Source: Enterobacillus tribolii
GTDB lineage: Bacteria; Pseudomonadota; Gammaproteobacteria; Enterobacterales; Enterobacteriaceae
Assembly: GCF_003363015.1 (NCBI RefSeq)
Contig: NZ_QRAP01000007.1
Coordinates: 186,001 to 250,000, forward strand
Length of the DNA: 64,000 bases
Direction of reading: 5' to 3'
Positions 1 through 9,318 of the stretch are shown here, piece by piece. A program made the translations under genes and the position numbers. The notes below the pieces were generated by a model. The model was not told the DNA's origin. It did not search any database and saw only the letters and a list, made by a program, of their open reading frames with translations. Each line of letters begins with the position of its first letter. The stretch's first letter is position 1.

Positions 1-130
1 CGATTTCCCGCTCCAGCAGGTTAACGCTGGGATCATCGCCGTAAACATCGTCCCCGACCGGTGCCGCCGCCATTGCGCGGCGCATGCCTTCATCAGGCCG
101 GGTGACGGTATCACTACGCAGATCGATCAT
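1..130 (-). CDS. ltaE: Low-specificity L-threonine aldolase, N-terminal part (cut by window edge)
   Basis: Only the first 43 codons lie in the window; the gene continues beyond base 1. The visible N-terminus reads [12 protein letters not shown] and continues with a [12 protein letters not shown] stretch, which is the characteristic beginning of PLP-dependent threonine aldolases (cleavage of L-threonine and L-allo-threonine to glycine and acetaldehyde, cytoplasmic homotetramer). The ATG is preceded by AAGGAG at a normal distance (complement of 137-142). Neighbourhood supports the call: in E. coli ltaE lies next to poxB-hcr-hcp, and hcr-hcp follow here after an inserted lemA/DUF2207 block. The catalytic lysine is outside the window. 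Confidence 0.93.
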   Translation of the reverse strand, partial: MIDLRSDTVTRPDEGMRRAMAAAPVGDDVYGDDPSVNLLEREI

Positions 131-304
131 GTGAAGCTCCTTGGTCATCGAGATATGAGGGCGTATGCCCGCCGGCGCCGGAGACCGGGCCGATAGAAAT
201 CATGCCAATATATGTAGCATGATTTCCTTCCGCCGTAAGAGTGGGATATCATTGTTCTTAAATACAGGACGAGATGTTGTCCTGCCTCTTAGGGATGAGA
301 AAAA

Positions 305-847
305 ATGGAACTTTATCTGATTCTGGCCGCTGTTGCCGTTGTCATTCTCTGGATTATCGTCACTTATAACCGTTTTATCCGGCTGCGCCGCTTTAAGGAC
401 GAAGCCTGGAGCGGTATTGCCGTGCAGCTCAAACGCCGCCACGATCTGGCGCCCAACCTGCTTAACGTAGTAAAACGTTATGCCCAGCATGAGAAAGACC
501 TGCTGGAAGAAATTGCGCGCCAGCGCGTGAATCTGACGGGAAGCACCCGTGATATTGCACAAAATGAGCGGAATTACTCCGGTTTGCTCGGCCGTATTTT
601 CGCGCTGGCGGAGGCGTATCCCGATCTGAAGGCCAGCGAGAGCTTCCTTTCGCTGCAAAACGCCCTGGGCGAGATCGAAGAACAACTGCAGATGGCGCGC
701 CGCTATTTCAACGGTACGGTGCGCGATTTGAATATTCTGGTGGAGTCTTTCCCCAGCCTGATTATCGCGCGTCTTTTCGCGTTCAGGACGGAAGCCTTTT
801 TTGAACTTGAGAACCCGGATGAAGCCGCCGTTCCGCGGATGGACTAG
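305..847 (+). CDS. lemA: LemA family protein
   Basis: A 180-residue protein with one N-terminal membrane segment (about residues 3-20) followed by a long, charged, mostly helical region, the standard layout of LemA proteins. The stretch around residues 38-60 (VQLKRRHDLAPNLLNVVKRY) is the conserved LemA signature, and the later NERNYSGLLGRIFALAEAYPDLKAS segment is also typical. LemA proteins have no settled biochemical role; bacterial copies are commonly encoded beside DUF2207 or TPM-domain membrane proteins, as here. The ATG is preceded by AGGGATGAG. It is the first gene of a four-gene same-strand array with only 3 bases between it and the next start, so translation is probably coupled. Confidence 0.88.
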   Translation: MELYLILAAVAVVILWIIVTYNRFIRLRRFKDEAWSGIAVQLKRRHDLAPNLLNVVKRYAQHEKDLLEEIARQRVNLTGSTRDIAQNERNYSGLLGRIFALAEAYPDLKASESFLSLQNALGEIEEQLQMARRYFNGTVRDLNILVESFPSLIIARLFAFRTEAFFELENPDEAAVPRMD

Positions 848-850
848 CCC

Positions 851-2215
851 GTGTTGCGCCTGATGCCTTTACTGATATTGCCGCTGTCGGGGCTCTCTGC
901 GGCGGCAACGGACACGATCTCAGCCAGTATCACCCGTGAGCGGATGATCCTCCGGAGCATTTCCCCTGCCCGGGAGATGCCGGTCAGCGAACCTGCCGTC
1001 TCCTGGGGCGATCTGCTGTTGCCGACGCAGGAAACCTGGGGGCTGTGGGTACCCGTACTGCTGCTGGCGCTGTATTACTTCGGCTGGTGGTTGATTAACG
1101 TGGTCAAACCGGGCCTGAGAATGCCGGCCGTGGTGCCGCGCCATGACGTTCCGGACGGCATGACGCCGGGTTTTATCCGCTATATCAGTAAGCGCAGGTA
1201 CGATAACGTCGGGTTTAGCGGCGATCTGCTGGATTTGGTCGCCCGGCAGGTGATGACGTACAGCGTGCAGGCGCGGCAGGGCCCGTCCGGGAAAGGCGGG
1301 CGCTATGAAAAATGGATTGCGCCGGGACCGCGGGAGCGGGCGAACCGGCAAAGCGAGGGCGACAAACGGTTACTTGGGATTCTGTTTTCCGGAACTCAGA
1401 AGCGCATCAACCTGAGCGTGCCTTTCCAGAAACCGATGCAGGATGCGTTGGCGATGCTGGAGAATCACTACGGCGGGCAACGCGACGGATTGTTTAAACG
1501 GCGGTTTGGCGCGCTGTGGCGCGGAATCGGCCTATTGGTACTGATTCCGGTCATCTGCGGGATTTTCTTTGACGCGCCGGGCGTGTGGGCCGCTGTATTA
1601 ACGTGCCTGCTTTTTCTGGCGGGAACGTGGATCATTATTTTAGTCGTCAACATGCTGCGCGCGATGTGGCGGCGGCGTAAAGGCCCGGCATTGTTTGCCT
1701 CGCTGCTTATCCTCTCTGCTCTGGTCTGGCTTGGCGTTGTGTTCATGCCCGGATCGCTGCCCCGGCTGCCGGCGGGATACTACGGCGCGCTGCTGTCCGG
1801 TATGTTGATCATCACTTTTTATATGATCCGGGCGCCGCGTTATACCCAGGCAGGACTTGATGCCCAGGCGGTGGCGCAGGGGCTGAAAATGTATCTCGGC
1901 ACGGCGGAAGAACGCCGGTTTGAGACGCTCTATCCGCCGGATCAACGAATTACGCATTTCGAAAGAATGCTGCCTTATGCGCTGGTGCTGGGCGTTGGCA
2001 AGACGTGGGCGGATACGTTCGCCCGCTACCTGGCTGAAAATGGCTGCGCATCTAAAGTTTTCGCCGATGCGAGCTGGAGTGATATCCACAGCTTCGGCGA
2101 CTCCTGCCACTCCGCCTCCATGTCAGGCTCCGACGATCACGACGGCGGGCATTCCCATCATGACGCCAGCGATTCCGGTTCATCGGACGGGGGTTCTGAC
2201 GGCGGAGGAGATTAA
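851..2215 (+). CDS. DUF2207-family membrane protein, copy 1, lacking the exported domain
   Basis: A 454-residue paralogue of the next gene. Residues 1-19 look like a signal sequence (MLRLMPLLILPLSGLSAAA), but the roughly 270-residue exported DUF2207 domain present in the two downstream copies is missing; about 40 linker residues lead straight into the first membrane segment (about 65-83, WGLWVPVLLLALYYFGWW). From there it is collinear with copy 2: a cytoplasmic part with MTPGFIRYISKRRYDN, three further membrane segments (about 222-310), an APRYTQAGL motif and a GVGKTWADTF motif. The C-terminus is rich in Asp, His, Ser and Gly (HDGGHSHHDASDSG). The start is a GTG 3 bases after lemA. Function unknown; the family is a usual companion of LemA. 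Confidence 0.8.
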   Translation: MLRLMPLLILPLSGLSAAATDTISASITRERMILRSISPAREMPVSEPAVSWGDLLLPTQETWGLWVPVLLLALYYFGWWLINVVKPGLRMPAVVPRHDVPDGMTPGFIRYISKRRYDNVGFSGDLLDLVARQVMTYSVQARQGPSGKGGRYEKWIAPGPRERANRQSEGDKRLLGILFSGTQKRINLSVPFQKPMQDALAMLENHYGGQRDGLFKRRFGALWRGIGLLVLIPVICGIFFDAPGVWAAVLTCLLFLAGTWIIILVVNMLRAMWRRRKGPALFASLLILSALVWLGVVFMPGSLPRLPAGYYGALLSGMLIITFYMIRAPRYTQAGLDAQAVAQGLKMYLGTAEERRFETLYPPDQRITHFERMLPYALVLGVGKTWADTFARYLAENGCASKVFADASWSDIHSFGDSCHSASMSGSDDHDGGHSHHDASDSGSSDGGSDGGGD

Positions 2216-2336
2216 CGGTATGTGTTCGCTTTAGGGAAATTTGGCGATACCACATTGAACTAAAAGATAATTATCTTGGTCAAAAAAGTGTTCATACTTT
2301 GCTTTTGAACAGAGGAACCCGAATCAGAGGGACTGA

Positions 2337-4508
2337 ATGACGTCGATATTCCACGGATGGATTAGCGCAGCCGCGCGCTTGCTTCGTCTGACACCGTTAT
2401 TGTGGCTGCTGGGGGGGCTGGCGCTCTCTGCATCTCCGTACGTCCGGGCCGCGGATAGGTGGGCTGCGCCGCAAATGGCCGCGCTGCCGGCCGCGGAAGA
2501 AAGCGAAGGGTATGACATCCTTGTGAGCACCGCCGCGCCGGGGATTTCGGTTCCCGATGTCGCGCGGCATGACGATATTCCGCGTAACCCCCGCTATGAG
2601 CGCATTCTCTCCTTTGACGCGCTGGGCAGTATCAACCCGAACGGCACGATGGCGGTGGAGGAAACCATCAAGGTTTATGCCACCGGCGATCAGATCCGCC
2701 GCGGTATTTTTCGTACCTTGCCGCTGAGCTGGAACCGTCAGGACGGCAAAATTTTTCGCGTTGATTATCAGGTTGAACAGATTTTACGTGACGGGCATCC
2801 GGAAGCGTACAGCGAAAAGCAGCAGGGTAATACGCTCACCATCCGTATCGGCAGCGCAGACCGGCTGCTCGACGCGGGGGAATACACTTACGTTATCCGC
2901 TATCAGGTCAGTAATCATTTCAGCCGTTTCCCCGAGTGGGACGAGCTTTACTGGAACGTGACGGGCAACGGCTGGCCGTATGACATTGACCACGCCAGTT
3001 TCCGGCTGAAACTGCCGGATGCGGCCTCTTATCTCAACGAGAACGGGCTGGATTCCCGCCTGCGGACTATCGACACTTACACCGGCTATGAGGGCGATAA
3101 AGGTACTCAGGCCGAAATTTTGCCGGACGGCAGCGTCAGAACCCTTTCCCGGCTGGCGGCGGAGCAGGGGCTGACGGTCGTCTACACCTGGCCGCGTGAT
3201 ATTTTGGCCAGCGCGCCGGCGCCTGCGGCATCTTCTCCCTGGGCGCATTTTTTCTTACCGACGGAAAAAACGATGGTGCTGTGGGTGCCCGTACTGTTGA
3301 TGGTGCTCTATTACCTGTCATGGTGGTGGCGGAATGTCGTGAAGCCGGGCCTGAAAATGCCGGCGGTGATCCCGCTTTATGATACGCCGGAGGGTATGAC
3401 GCCGGGATTCGTGCGTTATGTCAGCAAACGCAGTTATGATGACATCGCCTTCAGCAGCGATCTGCTGGATATGGTTGCCAGACGCGTGCTGTCGCTCAGC
3501 TCGCGCAAGCAGGAGAAGGCATCGGGCGGGTTCCTGGCTTCATTGGTGCAGAAGCGGGAAGCGCATTGGCTTTCCCCGGCGACGGGGGGGCGTACCGTGC
3601 GGTTGAGCGACACGGACAGAACGTTATTGAAGATTCTGTTTTCCGGCAAACGGCAAAAAATCAATCTTGGCACGGCGCATCAGAAGCCGATGCAAAATGC
3701 CCTGTCAACGCTGGAAAAACGCTGCACCGATCAACGGAGCGCGTTGTTTATGCGCCGGGCCAGGCCGTTGTGGTGCGGTGTTGGCCTGTTGTTGCTGATT
3801 CCCATTCTGTGCGCGATCTTTATCAATGTCCCGATGGGGTTGATTACCGTTTTGCTGTCGTTGTTTGTCTTGTTCGGCCTGGGTATTATCGGGGGCGTAC
3901 TGCACGCGATATTTAATGCGCGTGGGCAGGTGATGCGTTGGGGCTGTATGCCGGTTTTTCTGTTTCTGATAGCGGCGCCGATAGTGGGCGGGTTCAGTTC
4001 GGTATTGGTGTCGCTGCCTCTTTCCCGGCTGCCGGCGGGGTATCCGGGCGCATTGTTGATTTGCTTTTTGGTGCTTGTTTTTTATACGATAAAAGCGCCG
4101 AGGTACACGCAGGCAGGGCTTAACGCCCTGGCGACGGCGAAAGGGCTGAAAAGATACCTGAGCGCGGCGGAGGAGCATCGGTTTGAAACACTGTATCCGC
4201 CGGACAAGCGGGTGGAGCATTTTGAAAAAATGCTGCCCTATGCGCTGGCGCTGGGCGTAGGGAAAACCTGGGCGGATACCTTCTCTCAGTACCTGATTAC
4301 CAGCGGCAGCATGTCTGAGGTTTTTGCGAACGGCGATTGGGGGCAGGTGCGCAGTTTCAGCGACTCGTGCCGTTCATCGTCCAGCGCCGAGCCAAGCCGC
4401 AGCAGCGGGGGAAGTTCAGGTTCTGGTTCAGGCTACAGCGGCTCCGGTTCGTCCGGGGGAGGCTCTTCCGGCGGTGGCTCCGGCGGAGGGGGAGGCGGCG
4501 GTTGGTAA
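2337..4508 (+). CDS. DUF2207-family membrane protein, copy 2 (full length)
   Basis: A 723-residue protein. An N-terminal signal/anchor (about 10-38) is followed by an exported DUF2207 domain (about 85-285) containing SINPNGTMAVEETIKV and YQVSNHFSRFPEWDELYWNVTG, then a membrane segment near 312-331, a cytoplasmic region, three more membrane segments (about 478-590) and a very Gly/Ser-rich tail ending in a run of glycines and a final Trp, a tail common in this family. It matches copy 1 over the membrane and cytoplasmic part and copy 3 over the exported domain. ATG 2337 is preceded by AGAGGGAC. A 120-base gap separates it from copy 1, which could hold a promoter, though no good sigma70 pair was found. 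Role unknown. Confidence 0.82.
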   Translation: MTSIFHGWISAAARLLRLTPLLWLLGGLALSASPYVRAADRWAAPQMAALPAAEESEGYDILVSTAAPGISVPDVARHDDIPRNPRYERILSFDALGSINPNGTMAVEETIKVYATGDQIRRGIFRTLPLSWNRQDGKIFRVDYQVEQILRDGHPEAYSEKQQGNTLTIRIGSADRLLDAGEYTYVIRYQVSNHFSRFPEWDELYWNVTGNGWPYDIDHASFRLKLPDAASYLNENGLDSRLRTIDTYTGYEGDKGTQAEILPDGSVRTLSRLAAEQGLTVVYTWPRDILASAPAPAASSPWAHFFLPTEKTMVLWVPVLLMVLYYLSWWWRNVVKPGLKMPAVIPLYDTPEGMTPGFVRYVSKRSYDDIAFSSDLLDMVARRVLSLSSRKQEKASGGFLASLVQKREAHWLSPATGGRTVRLSDTDRTLLKILFSGKRQKINLGTAHQKPMQNALSTLEKRCTDQRSALFMRRARPLWCGVGLLLLIPILCAIFINVPMGLITVLLSLFVLFGLGIIGGVLHAIFNARGQVMRWGCMPVFLFLIAAPIVGGFSSVLVSLPLSRLPAGYPGALLICFLVLVFYTIKAPRYTQAGLNALATAKGLKRYLSAAEEHRFETLYPPDKRVEHFEKMLPYALALGVGKTWADTFSQYLITSGSMSEVFANGDWGQVRSFSDSCRSSSSAEPSRSSGGSSGSGSGYSGSGSSGGGSSGGGSGGGGGGGW

Positions 4509-4555
4509 CGGATGCCAAAACGTCGCGACATTTGTCCATGGAATGGGTGGGAAGT

Positions 4556-6514
4556 ATGTTAAAACGGATTTTTTTCTGTTTAGCGTTGTTGCTTACCAGT
4601 GTGAATAGCGCAGTGGCAAACGGAAATGCCAGTGCTGAGATCGCCAGGATGGCTATCGCTTTTTGTCCGGGACCGGCCTGCAATCAGGACATCCCGGAGC
4701 GTATCTTGTTATTTGACGTCGACGCCGCGCTGAATCCCGACGGCAGTATGGACGTTACGGAGAAAATCAGGGTGTTGGTGCGTGGCGAACTGATGCGCCA
4801 CGGTATTTACCGTTCCCTGCCGTTGCAGTGGAACCGCCGGGACGGCCAGCTTTATCAGGCCGAGTACCGGCTCCAGCAGATCCTGCGTGACGGCCAGCCG
4901 GAGTTTTATCAGAAAGACGGCGACGATAAGTCTCTGACGCTGTACATCGGCGATCCCAACCGCACCCTCTTGCCGGGCGTGCATGAGTACGTTATCCGCT
5001 ATCAGGTCAGCAACCATTTCAGCCGTTATAAAAGCTGGGATGAGCTGTACTGGAACGTAACCGGCAGCGACTGGACCTTCACCATCGACAAAGTCCGCTT
5101 CAGCCTGACGCTGCCTGACAACGGCGGCGTGATTCGTATCGGTCACGATCCCCGCATCAACAGCGTTGATTATTATACCGGCGAAAGCAACAGCCGCGGC
5201 GGCAGCGCGGAAATTCTGTATGACGACAGCATCGTCACGACAGAGCCTTTGCCGCCCCTGCACGGCCTGACCGTTGTGTACACCTGGCCCCGTTCCGTGT
5301 TGCCGCTGGTTGCTGAATCCGCGGCGGACGTTGCGCCCGGCGCGCAGTTGCTGTACGCGCTGTTGCCCGAACGCGGGCATTGGCTGCACTGGGTGCCTTT
5401 CCTGCTGTTATGTCTTTACGCACTGGGTAAGTTTTTCACCCGTCCGCGTCCCGCGCCGGCGAGAGAAAGCTTCCGGAGCGGGCGCCCGCCGGAAATGTCG
5501 CCGGGTTATATGCGCTATGTCATGCAGCGTACCTGCGATGAGAAGGTCTTTGCGGCCGACGTGCTGAATACCGTGGTGAAACAGGCGGTGGAAGTGCGGG
5601 AAAATGCGGATAACCCGCAAGAACAGGCGCTGCATGCGATTAACGGGCGCAATTCGTTCGGCCCGCAGATGCAGGATTCCGATTGCCTGCTGCGCGATGC
5701 GCTGTTTGGCGACGATCGCCGGCCGGTCGTGCTGCGCGGCGAACATTCTCCGCGTCTGGCCCGTATTCGTTCGCTGCTGGCCGCGTTTTACCACGGGTCG
5801 CGGGAAAAATTACTGTATCGCACCGGATGGCCGTTGTTTTGGGGGCATGTGGCGATCCTGCTTACCTTTCTGACCTGCGCGATGGCTTATGACCTGAACG
5901 AAATGTTCCGGGTGTTCGTGCTTTATCTGTCTACCCTGCTGTTCCTCCGGCCGTTCATGCGGATCGTCTCCCGCTTCATTCCGGGAGAGCAGGAAGAAAA
6001 ACACTGGCGGGCATTGCCGTTCCTGTTGGGAATTGTTTTATTTCAGACCGCCGTTATCGTGGCGCTTTACTGGCTGATGGGAAGTATTGATTTTCTGCTG
6101 CTTCCCGCCGGGTTTGTCGGCGCGCTAATCGGGTGCCTGGTGCTCAGCTACGCCTACTATGCCTTTATGCCGGTTTATACGCGGGAAGGTGAGGACCAGC
6201 TGGCGCAGGTCATGGAGATGAAAGGGTATCTGCTTGACGCCGCGGACAATCCGGAAAGCCTGGCGCATGACGCGGATGAACTGATGGCGCTGAGCCGCCG
6301 GATTTTACCTTATGCGCTGGCGCTGAACTGCGGAACACAGTGGGAAAATGCCGTTGAACAGTGCGCGCGCCGGCTGGACGGTGACGCCGCCGGGGTTATT
6401 CAGGCCAACGATCGTTGCGTCAGTCTGTTCCTGAATTTGTGCAGCGCGGTACGTACGGAGACGGAAACGGAGAGAAAGCGGCACAAAGTCACAATTGCCA
6501 CGGGAACGGCCTGA
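4556..6514 (+). CDS. DUF2207-family membrane protein, copy 3
   Basis: A 652-residue protein if the ATG at 4556 (preceded by GGGTGGGAAG) is used. The frame stays open upstream into copy 2, but only here does a signal peptide begin (MLKRIFFCLALLLTSVNSAVA). The exported DUF2207 domain (about 45-255) has LNPDGSMDVTEKIRV and YQVSNHFSRYKSWDELYWNVTG, nearly the same as copy 2. The first membrane segment is near 277-295. The cytoplasmic and later membrane parts are much more diverged from copies 1 and 2, and the Gly-rich tail is absent; the protein ends in a basic, Thr/Glu-rich stretch. An ATG at 4538 is an alternative start. Function unknown; it closes the lemA array. Confidence 0.8.
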   Translation: MLKRIFFCLALLLTSVNSAVANGNASAEIARMAIAFCPGPACNQDIPERILLFDVDAALNPDGSMDVTEKIRVLVRGELMRHGIYRSLPLQWNRRDGQLYQAEYRLQQILRDGQPEFYQKDGDDKSLTLYIGDPNRTLLPGVHEYVIRYQVSNHFSRYKSWDELYWNVTGSDWTFTIDKVRFSLTLPDNGGVIRIGHDPRINSVDYYTGESNSRGGSAEILYDDSIVTTEPLPPLHGLTVVYTWPRSVLPLVAESAADVAPGAQLLYALLPERGHWLHWVPFLLLCLYALGKFFTRPRPAPARESFRSGRPPEMSPGYMRYVMQRTCDEKVFAADVLNTVVKQAVEVRENADNPQEQALHAINGRNSFGPQMQDSDCLLRDALFGDDRRPVVLRGEHSPRLARIRSLLAAFYHGSREKLLYRTGWPLFWGHVAILLTFLTCAMAYDLNEMFRVFVLYLSTLLFLRPFMRIVSRFIPGEQEEKHWRALPFLLGIVLFQTAVIVALYWLMGSIDFLLLPAGFVGALIGCLVLSYAYYAFMPVYTREGEDQLAQVMEMKGYLLDAADNPESLAHDADELMALSRRILPYALALNCGTQWENAVEQCARRLDGDAAGVIQANDRCVSLFLNLCSAVRTETETERKRHKVTIATGTA

Positions 6515-6520
6515 GAAAGC

Positions 6521-6546
6521 GGAGACGACGAAGGTTCGTCATCTCC
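6521..6546. terminator. Hairpin between convergent DUF2207 copy 3 and hcr
   Basis: The arms GGAGACGACGAA and TTCGTCATCTCC pair with one C-A mismatch just after the stop of copy 3 and before the end of hcr on the other strand. Neither side has a proper T run, so termination may be weak or factor-dependent. Confidence 0.45.
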
Positions 6547-6558
6547 GTTGGGGGCCAG

Positions 6559-7560
6559 TCAGGCCAGGATGGTGTCGCCCTGCAAACGGCAGCTACAGGC
6601 CAGTACGTAACCTTGTTCGATTTCCTGCGCGGTTAAGGTCATCAGGCTGTCGGTGACATAGTCGCCGCTCACAATGCGGGTCTTGCAGGAGCCGCATACC
6701 CCGGCGCGGCAGGCCGCCTGAACCGGGATCTTGTTCTGCTCCATCGCATACAACAGCGTTGCGCCAACCGGCGCGCGATATTCGTTCATCGGCGTCATCG
6801 TGGTGAGCTTCAGCGTATCGCCATCCTCTGCATTTTCCTCAACGACGTGGAACTGTTCCTGATAAAAATGCTGCGCCGGAACGCCCAGTTCCCCGGCTAA
6901 CTGCTTAACCTGTTTCATATAGGGCGCGGGGCCGCAGGTCATGACGGTGCGGGAAGCGATGTCAGGTACTTGTTGCGTAAGAATCTCCCGTGAAATCCGT
7001 CCGCTGAGGAATCCTTCCGTTGCGCCGTTTTCCGCCATCAGCGTCAGGTGCAGATTGGGAAAGCGTTGCGTCAGCGTGCGCCACTCTTCGGCGAAAATGA
7101 CGTCATCGGGTGAACGGACATTGAAAATCACCCGGATATCCGCCCCGGGCCGGTTGGCGGTCAGCCAGCGGCTCATCGACATGATTGGCGTGACGCCACA
7201 ACCGGCCGCCAGCATCAGGTAGCGATCCGCCGGCGCGTTGGCGCAGGTGAACTCACCCCGGGCGTCGGACAGCCAAATCCGGTCGCCGGGTTTTACCTCG
7301 CGGGTCAGCCACTGCGAGCCTTGCCCGTCGGGCAGGCGGCGTATGCTGAGCGTCAGGAAGCGGCTGAGGCCGGGCGATGATGAAAGCGTGTAGGCGCGCA
7401 GGGTTTCCGCGCTGTTACGGATGCTCACCAGCGCGTACTGGCCCGGTTGGTATGGGTAGAAATCGTGGCAGATTAAAGAGAGCGTCCAGACGTCAGGCGT
7501 TTCCTGCCGTACGGAGTGAACCTGCATGGCATTGGGGCAAAGCGGCGTAGGCATGGTCAT
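6559..7560 (-). CDS. hcr: NADH oxidoreductase of hydroxylamine reductase
   Basis: A 333-residue flavin/iron-sulfur reductase that passes electrons from NADH to Hcp. The N-terminal FAD domain has YQPGQYALVSIRNS and LRAYTLSSSP (FAD binding), followed by the NAD domain with AAGCGVTPIMSM. The C-terminus is a plant-type [2Fe-2S] ferredoxin domain with cysteines near 284, 289, 292 and 322 (CRAGVCGSC ... ACSC). Length and start (MTMP) agree with E. coli Hcr. It lies downstream of hcp on the same strand; two stable hairpins in the 90-base gap probably lower its expression relative to hcp. Works in nitric oxide and S-nitrosation control under anaerobic or nitrosative conditions. Confidence 0.96.
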   Translation of the reverse strand: MTMPTPLCPNAMQVHSVRQETPDVWTLSLICHDFYPYQPGQYALVSIRNSAETLRAYTLSSSPGLSRFLTLSIRRLPDGQGSQWLTREVKPGDRIWLSDARGEFTCANAPADRYLMLAAGCGVTPIMSMSRWLTANRPGADIRVIFNVRSPDDVIFAEEWRTLTQRFPNLHLTLMAENGATEGFLSGRISREILTQQVPDIASRTVMTCGPAPYMKQVKQLAGELGVPAQHFYQEQFHVVEENAEDGDTLKLTTMTPMNEYRAPVGATLLYAMEQNKIPVQAACRAGVCGSCKTRIVSGDYVTDSLMTLTAQEIEQGYVLACSCRLQGDTILA

Positions 7561-7583
7561 AACGAAATCTCTGAATGAATAAC

Positions 7584-7627
7584 TGCCCCGCGGGCGGGGC
7601 AGGAATATCCCCGGCTGAAACGCCGGG
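7584..7627 (-). other. Two tandem hairpins between hcp and hcr
   Basis: The complement carries GCCGGG/CCCGGC (7610-7627) and TGCCCCG/CGGGGCA (7584-7601) stem-loops in the hcp-hcr spacer. No T run follows, so they more likely tune relative mRNA stability or partial read-through than terminate fully. Confidence 0.5.
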
Positions 7628-7650
7628 TTTGTCCGTTGCGTGCGTGGCCG

Positions 7651-9303
7651 TCAGGCCGCCAGAATTTCACGCATGTCGTTTTCCACCGTCGTGATGGCGC
7701 GCATGCCGAACTTCTCGTTAAGGATATTCAGCAGGTTTTCGGTCAGGAAGCCCGGCGCGGTCGGGCCGGTATAGATATTCTTCACGCCCAGCGACAGCAG
7801 GGTCAGCAGAATGACGATCGCTTTCTGCTCAAACCAGGAGAGCGTCAGGCTGAGCGGCAGGTCGTTCACCCCGCAACCCAGTTTTTCCGCCAGTTTGACC
7901 GCCAGGATAATGGCGGAATAAGCGTCGTTGCACTGGCCGACGTCCAGCAAACGCGGCAGGCCTTCCAGCGTGCCGAAGTCCAGCTTGTTGAAGCGGTACT
8001 TGCCGCAGGCCAGCGTCATGATCAGGCAATCCTGCGGGACGCTGCGGGCAAAATCGGTGAAGTAGCTGCGCTCGTCGCGGCTGCCGTCGCAGCCGCCGAC
8101 CAGAAATACGTGACGCAGTTTACCGGCGGAAACCAGGTCGATCACGCTGTCAGCGGCGCTGAGCAGGGTTTCACGGCCGAAGCCGACGGTGATCAGATGT
8201 TCGATCTCACTGTACGGGAAACCGGACATGGACTGCGCCTGCGCGATGACGGCGCCGAAGTCATCGCCTTCCAGGTGCTTGGCGCCCGGCCAGCCGACGA
8301 TGCTGCGGGTCCAGATGCGGTCGGTGTAGTTACCCGGATTCGGATCGATGATGCAGTTGGAGGTCATGAGGATCGGACCGGGGAATTTGGCGAATTCTGT
8401 TTGCTGGTTCTGCCAGCCGCTGCCGTAGTTACCGACCAGATGTTTGAATTTTTTCAGCTCCGGATAGCCGTGCGCCGGCAGCATTTCACCGTGGGTGTAG
8501 ATATTAACGCCGGTGCCTTCGGTTTGTTCCAGCAGCATGCGCAGGTCTTTCAGGTCATGACCGGAGATCAGGATGGCTTTACCGGCAACCGGGCTGACGT
8601 TCACCTGCGTCGGCACCGGATTGCCGTAGGCGGTGGTTTCGCCGCGATCGAGGATCGCCATGACGTTGAAGTTCATCGTGCCGATGCCCATGGCGTTGTT
8701 CAGCAGGGTATCGACGTCGCGCGGCTGGGTGCCCAGCCAGGCCATGTAATGGTGGAATTCGGCGTAGATTTCATCGCTGTATTCGCCCAGTACGTGCGCG
8801 TGCTCCATATAGGCGGCGGCGCCTTTCAGGCCATACAGGCACAGCATGCGCAGGCCGTGGATGTCATCGCCGATGTCGGCTTTGTCGGCGTTCAGGGCGA
8901 AGTCTGCGGCCTGGGCGCGCAGGGTGGAGAGATCTTCGCCGGCCAACAGCAGCTCCGCCATCGGGTGATCAACACGAACGGCGGAATCAGTTTGCCGGCA
9001 GCGGGCGGCCAGCGCGCTGCGCATGGCGATGGCTTCACGGGCGTAGCCCACGATGCGCACGGATTCGAAGTTGACGTTGGTCAGGGTAGAGAAAAAAGCA
9101 CGGGGCACAAAGCTGTCGATGGCGTGATCGATGATGTTCAGTTCGCGGGCTTTCAGCGCCCAGGCGGACAGACCTTGCAATACGGCGACCAGCAGGTCTT
9201 GCAGATCGGAGGTTTCAGCGGTTTTGCCACACATGCCCTGAGCGTAGGAACAGCCATTGCCGGCAGGGGTACGGATGGTTTGCTCACATTGAACGCAGTA
9301 CAT
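7651..9303 (-). CDS. hcp: Hydroxylamine reductase / hybrid-cluster protein
   Basis: A 550-residue cytoplasmic hybrid-cluster protein. The N-terminal cysteines follow the pattern C3-x2-C6-x11-C18-x6-C25 ([12 protein letters not shown]...), the class found in enterobacteria and other facultative anaerobes. Later family marks include [34 protein letters not shown] and the [10 protein letters not shown] and ACGKYRF segments that hold the Fe-S-O hybrid cluster. The family reduces hydroxylamine in vitro and acts as NO reductase and protein S-nitrosylase in vivo, with Hcr as partner. The start is preceded by AAGGAAGCG. An NsrR-like operator lies directly upstream. The large open frame on the opposite strand is a shadow of this gene. 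Confidence 0.97.
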   Translation of the reverse strand: MYCVQCEQTIRTPAGNGCSYAQGMCGKTAETSDLQDLLVAVLQGLSAWALKARELNIIDHAIDSFVPRAFFSTLTNVNFESVRIVGYAREAIAMRSALAARCRQTDSAVRVDHPMAELLLAGEDLSTLRAQAADFALNADKADIGDDIHGLRMLCLYGLKGAAAYMEHAHVLGEYSDEIYAEFHHYMAWLGTQPRDVDTLLNNAMGIGTMNFNVMAILDRGETTAYGNPVPTQVNVSPVAGKAILISGHDLKDLRMLLEQTEGTGVNIYTHGEMLPAHGYPELKKFKHLVGNYGSGWQNQQTEFAKFPGPILMTSNCIIDPNPGNYTDRIWTRSIVGWPGAKHLEGDDFGAVIAQAQSMSGFPYSEIEHLITVGFGRETLLSAADSVIDLVSAGKLRHVFLVGGCDGSRDERSYFTDFARSVPQDCLIMTLACGKYRFNKLDFGTLEGLPRLLDVGQCNDAYSAIILAVKLAEKLGCGVNDLPLSLTLSWFEQKAIVILLTLLSLGVKNIYTGPTAPGFLTENLLNILNEKFGMRAITTVENDMREILAA

Positions 9304-9318
9304 AGTCGCTTCCTTTTA

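Noticed and set aside
2276-2298. Sigma70 promoter before DUF2207 copy 2
   Set aside because: TTGGTC and CATACT are separated by only 11 bp, too short for a functional pair.
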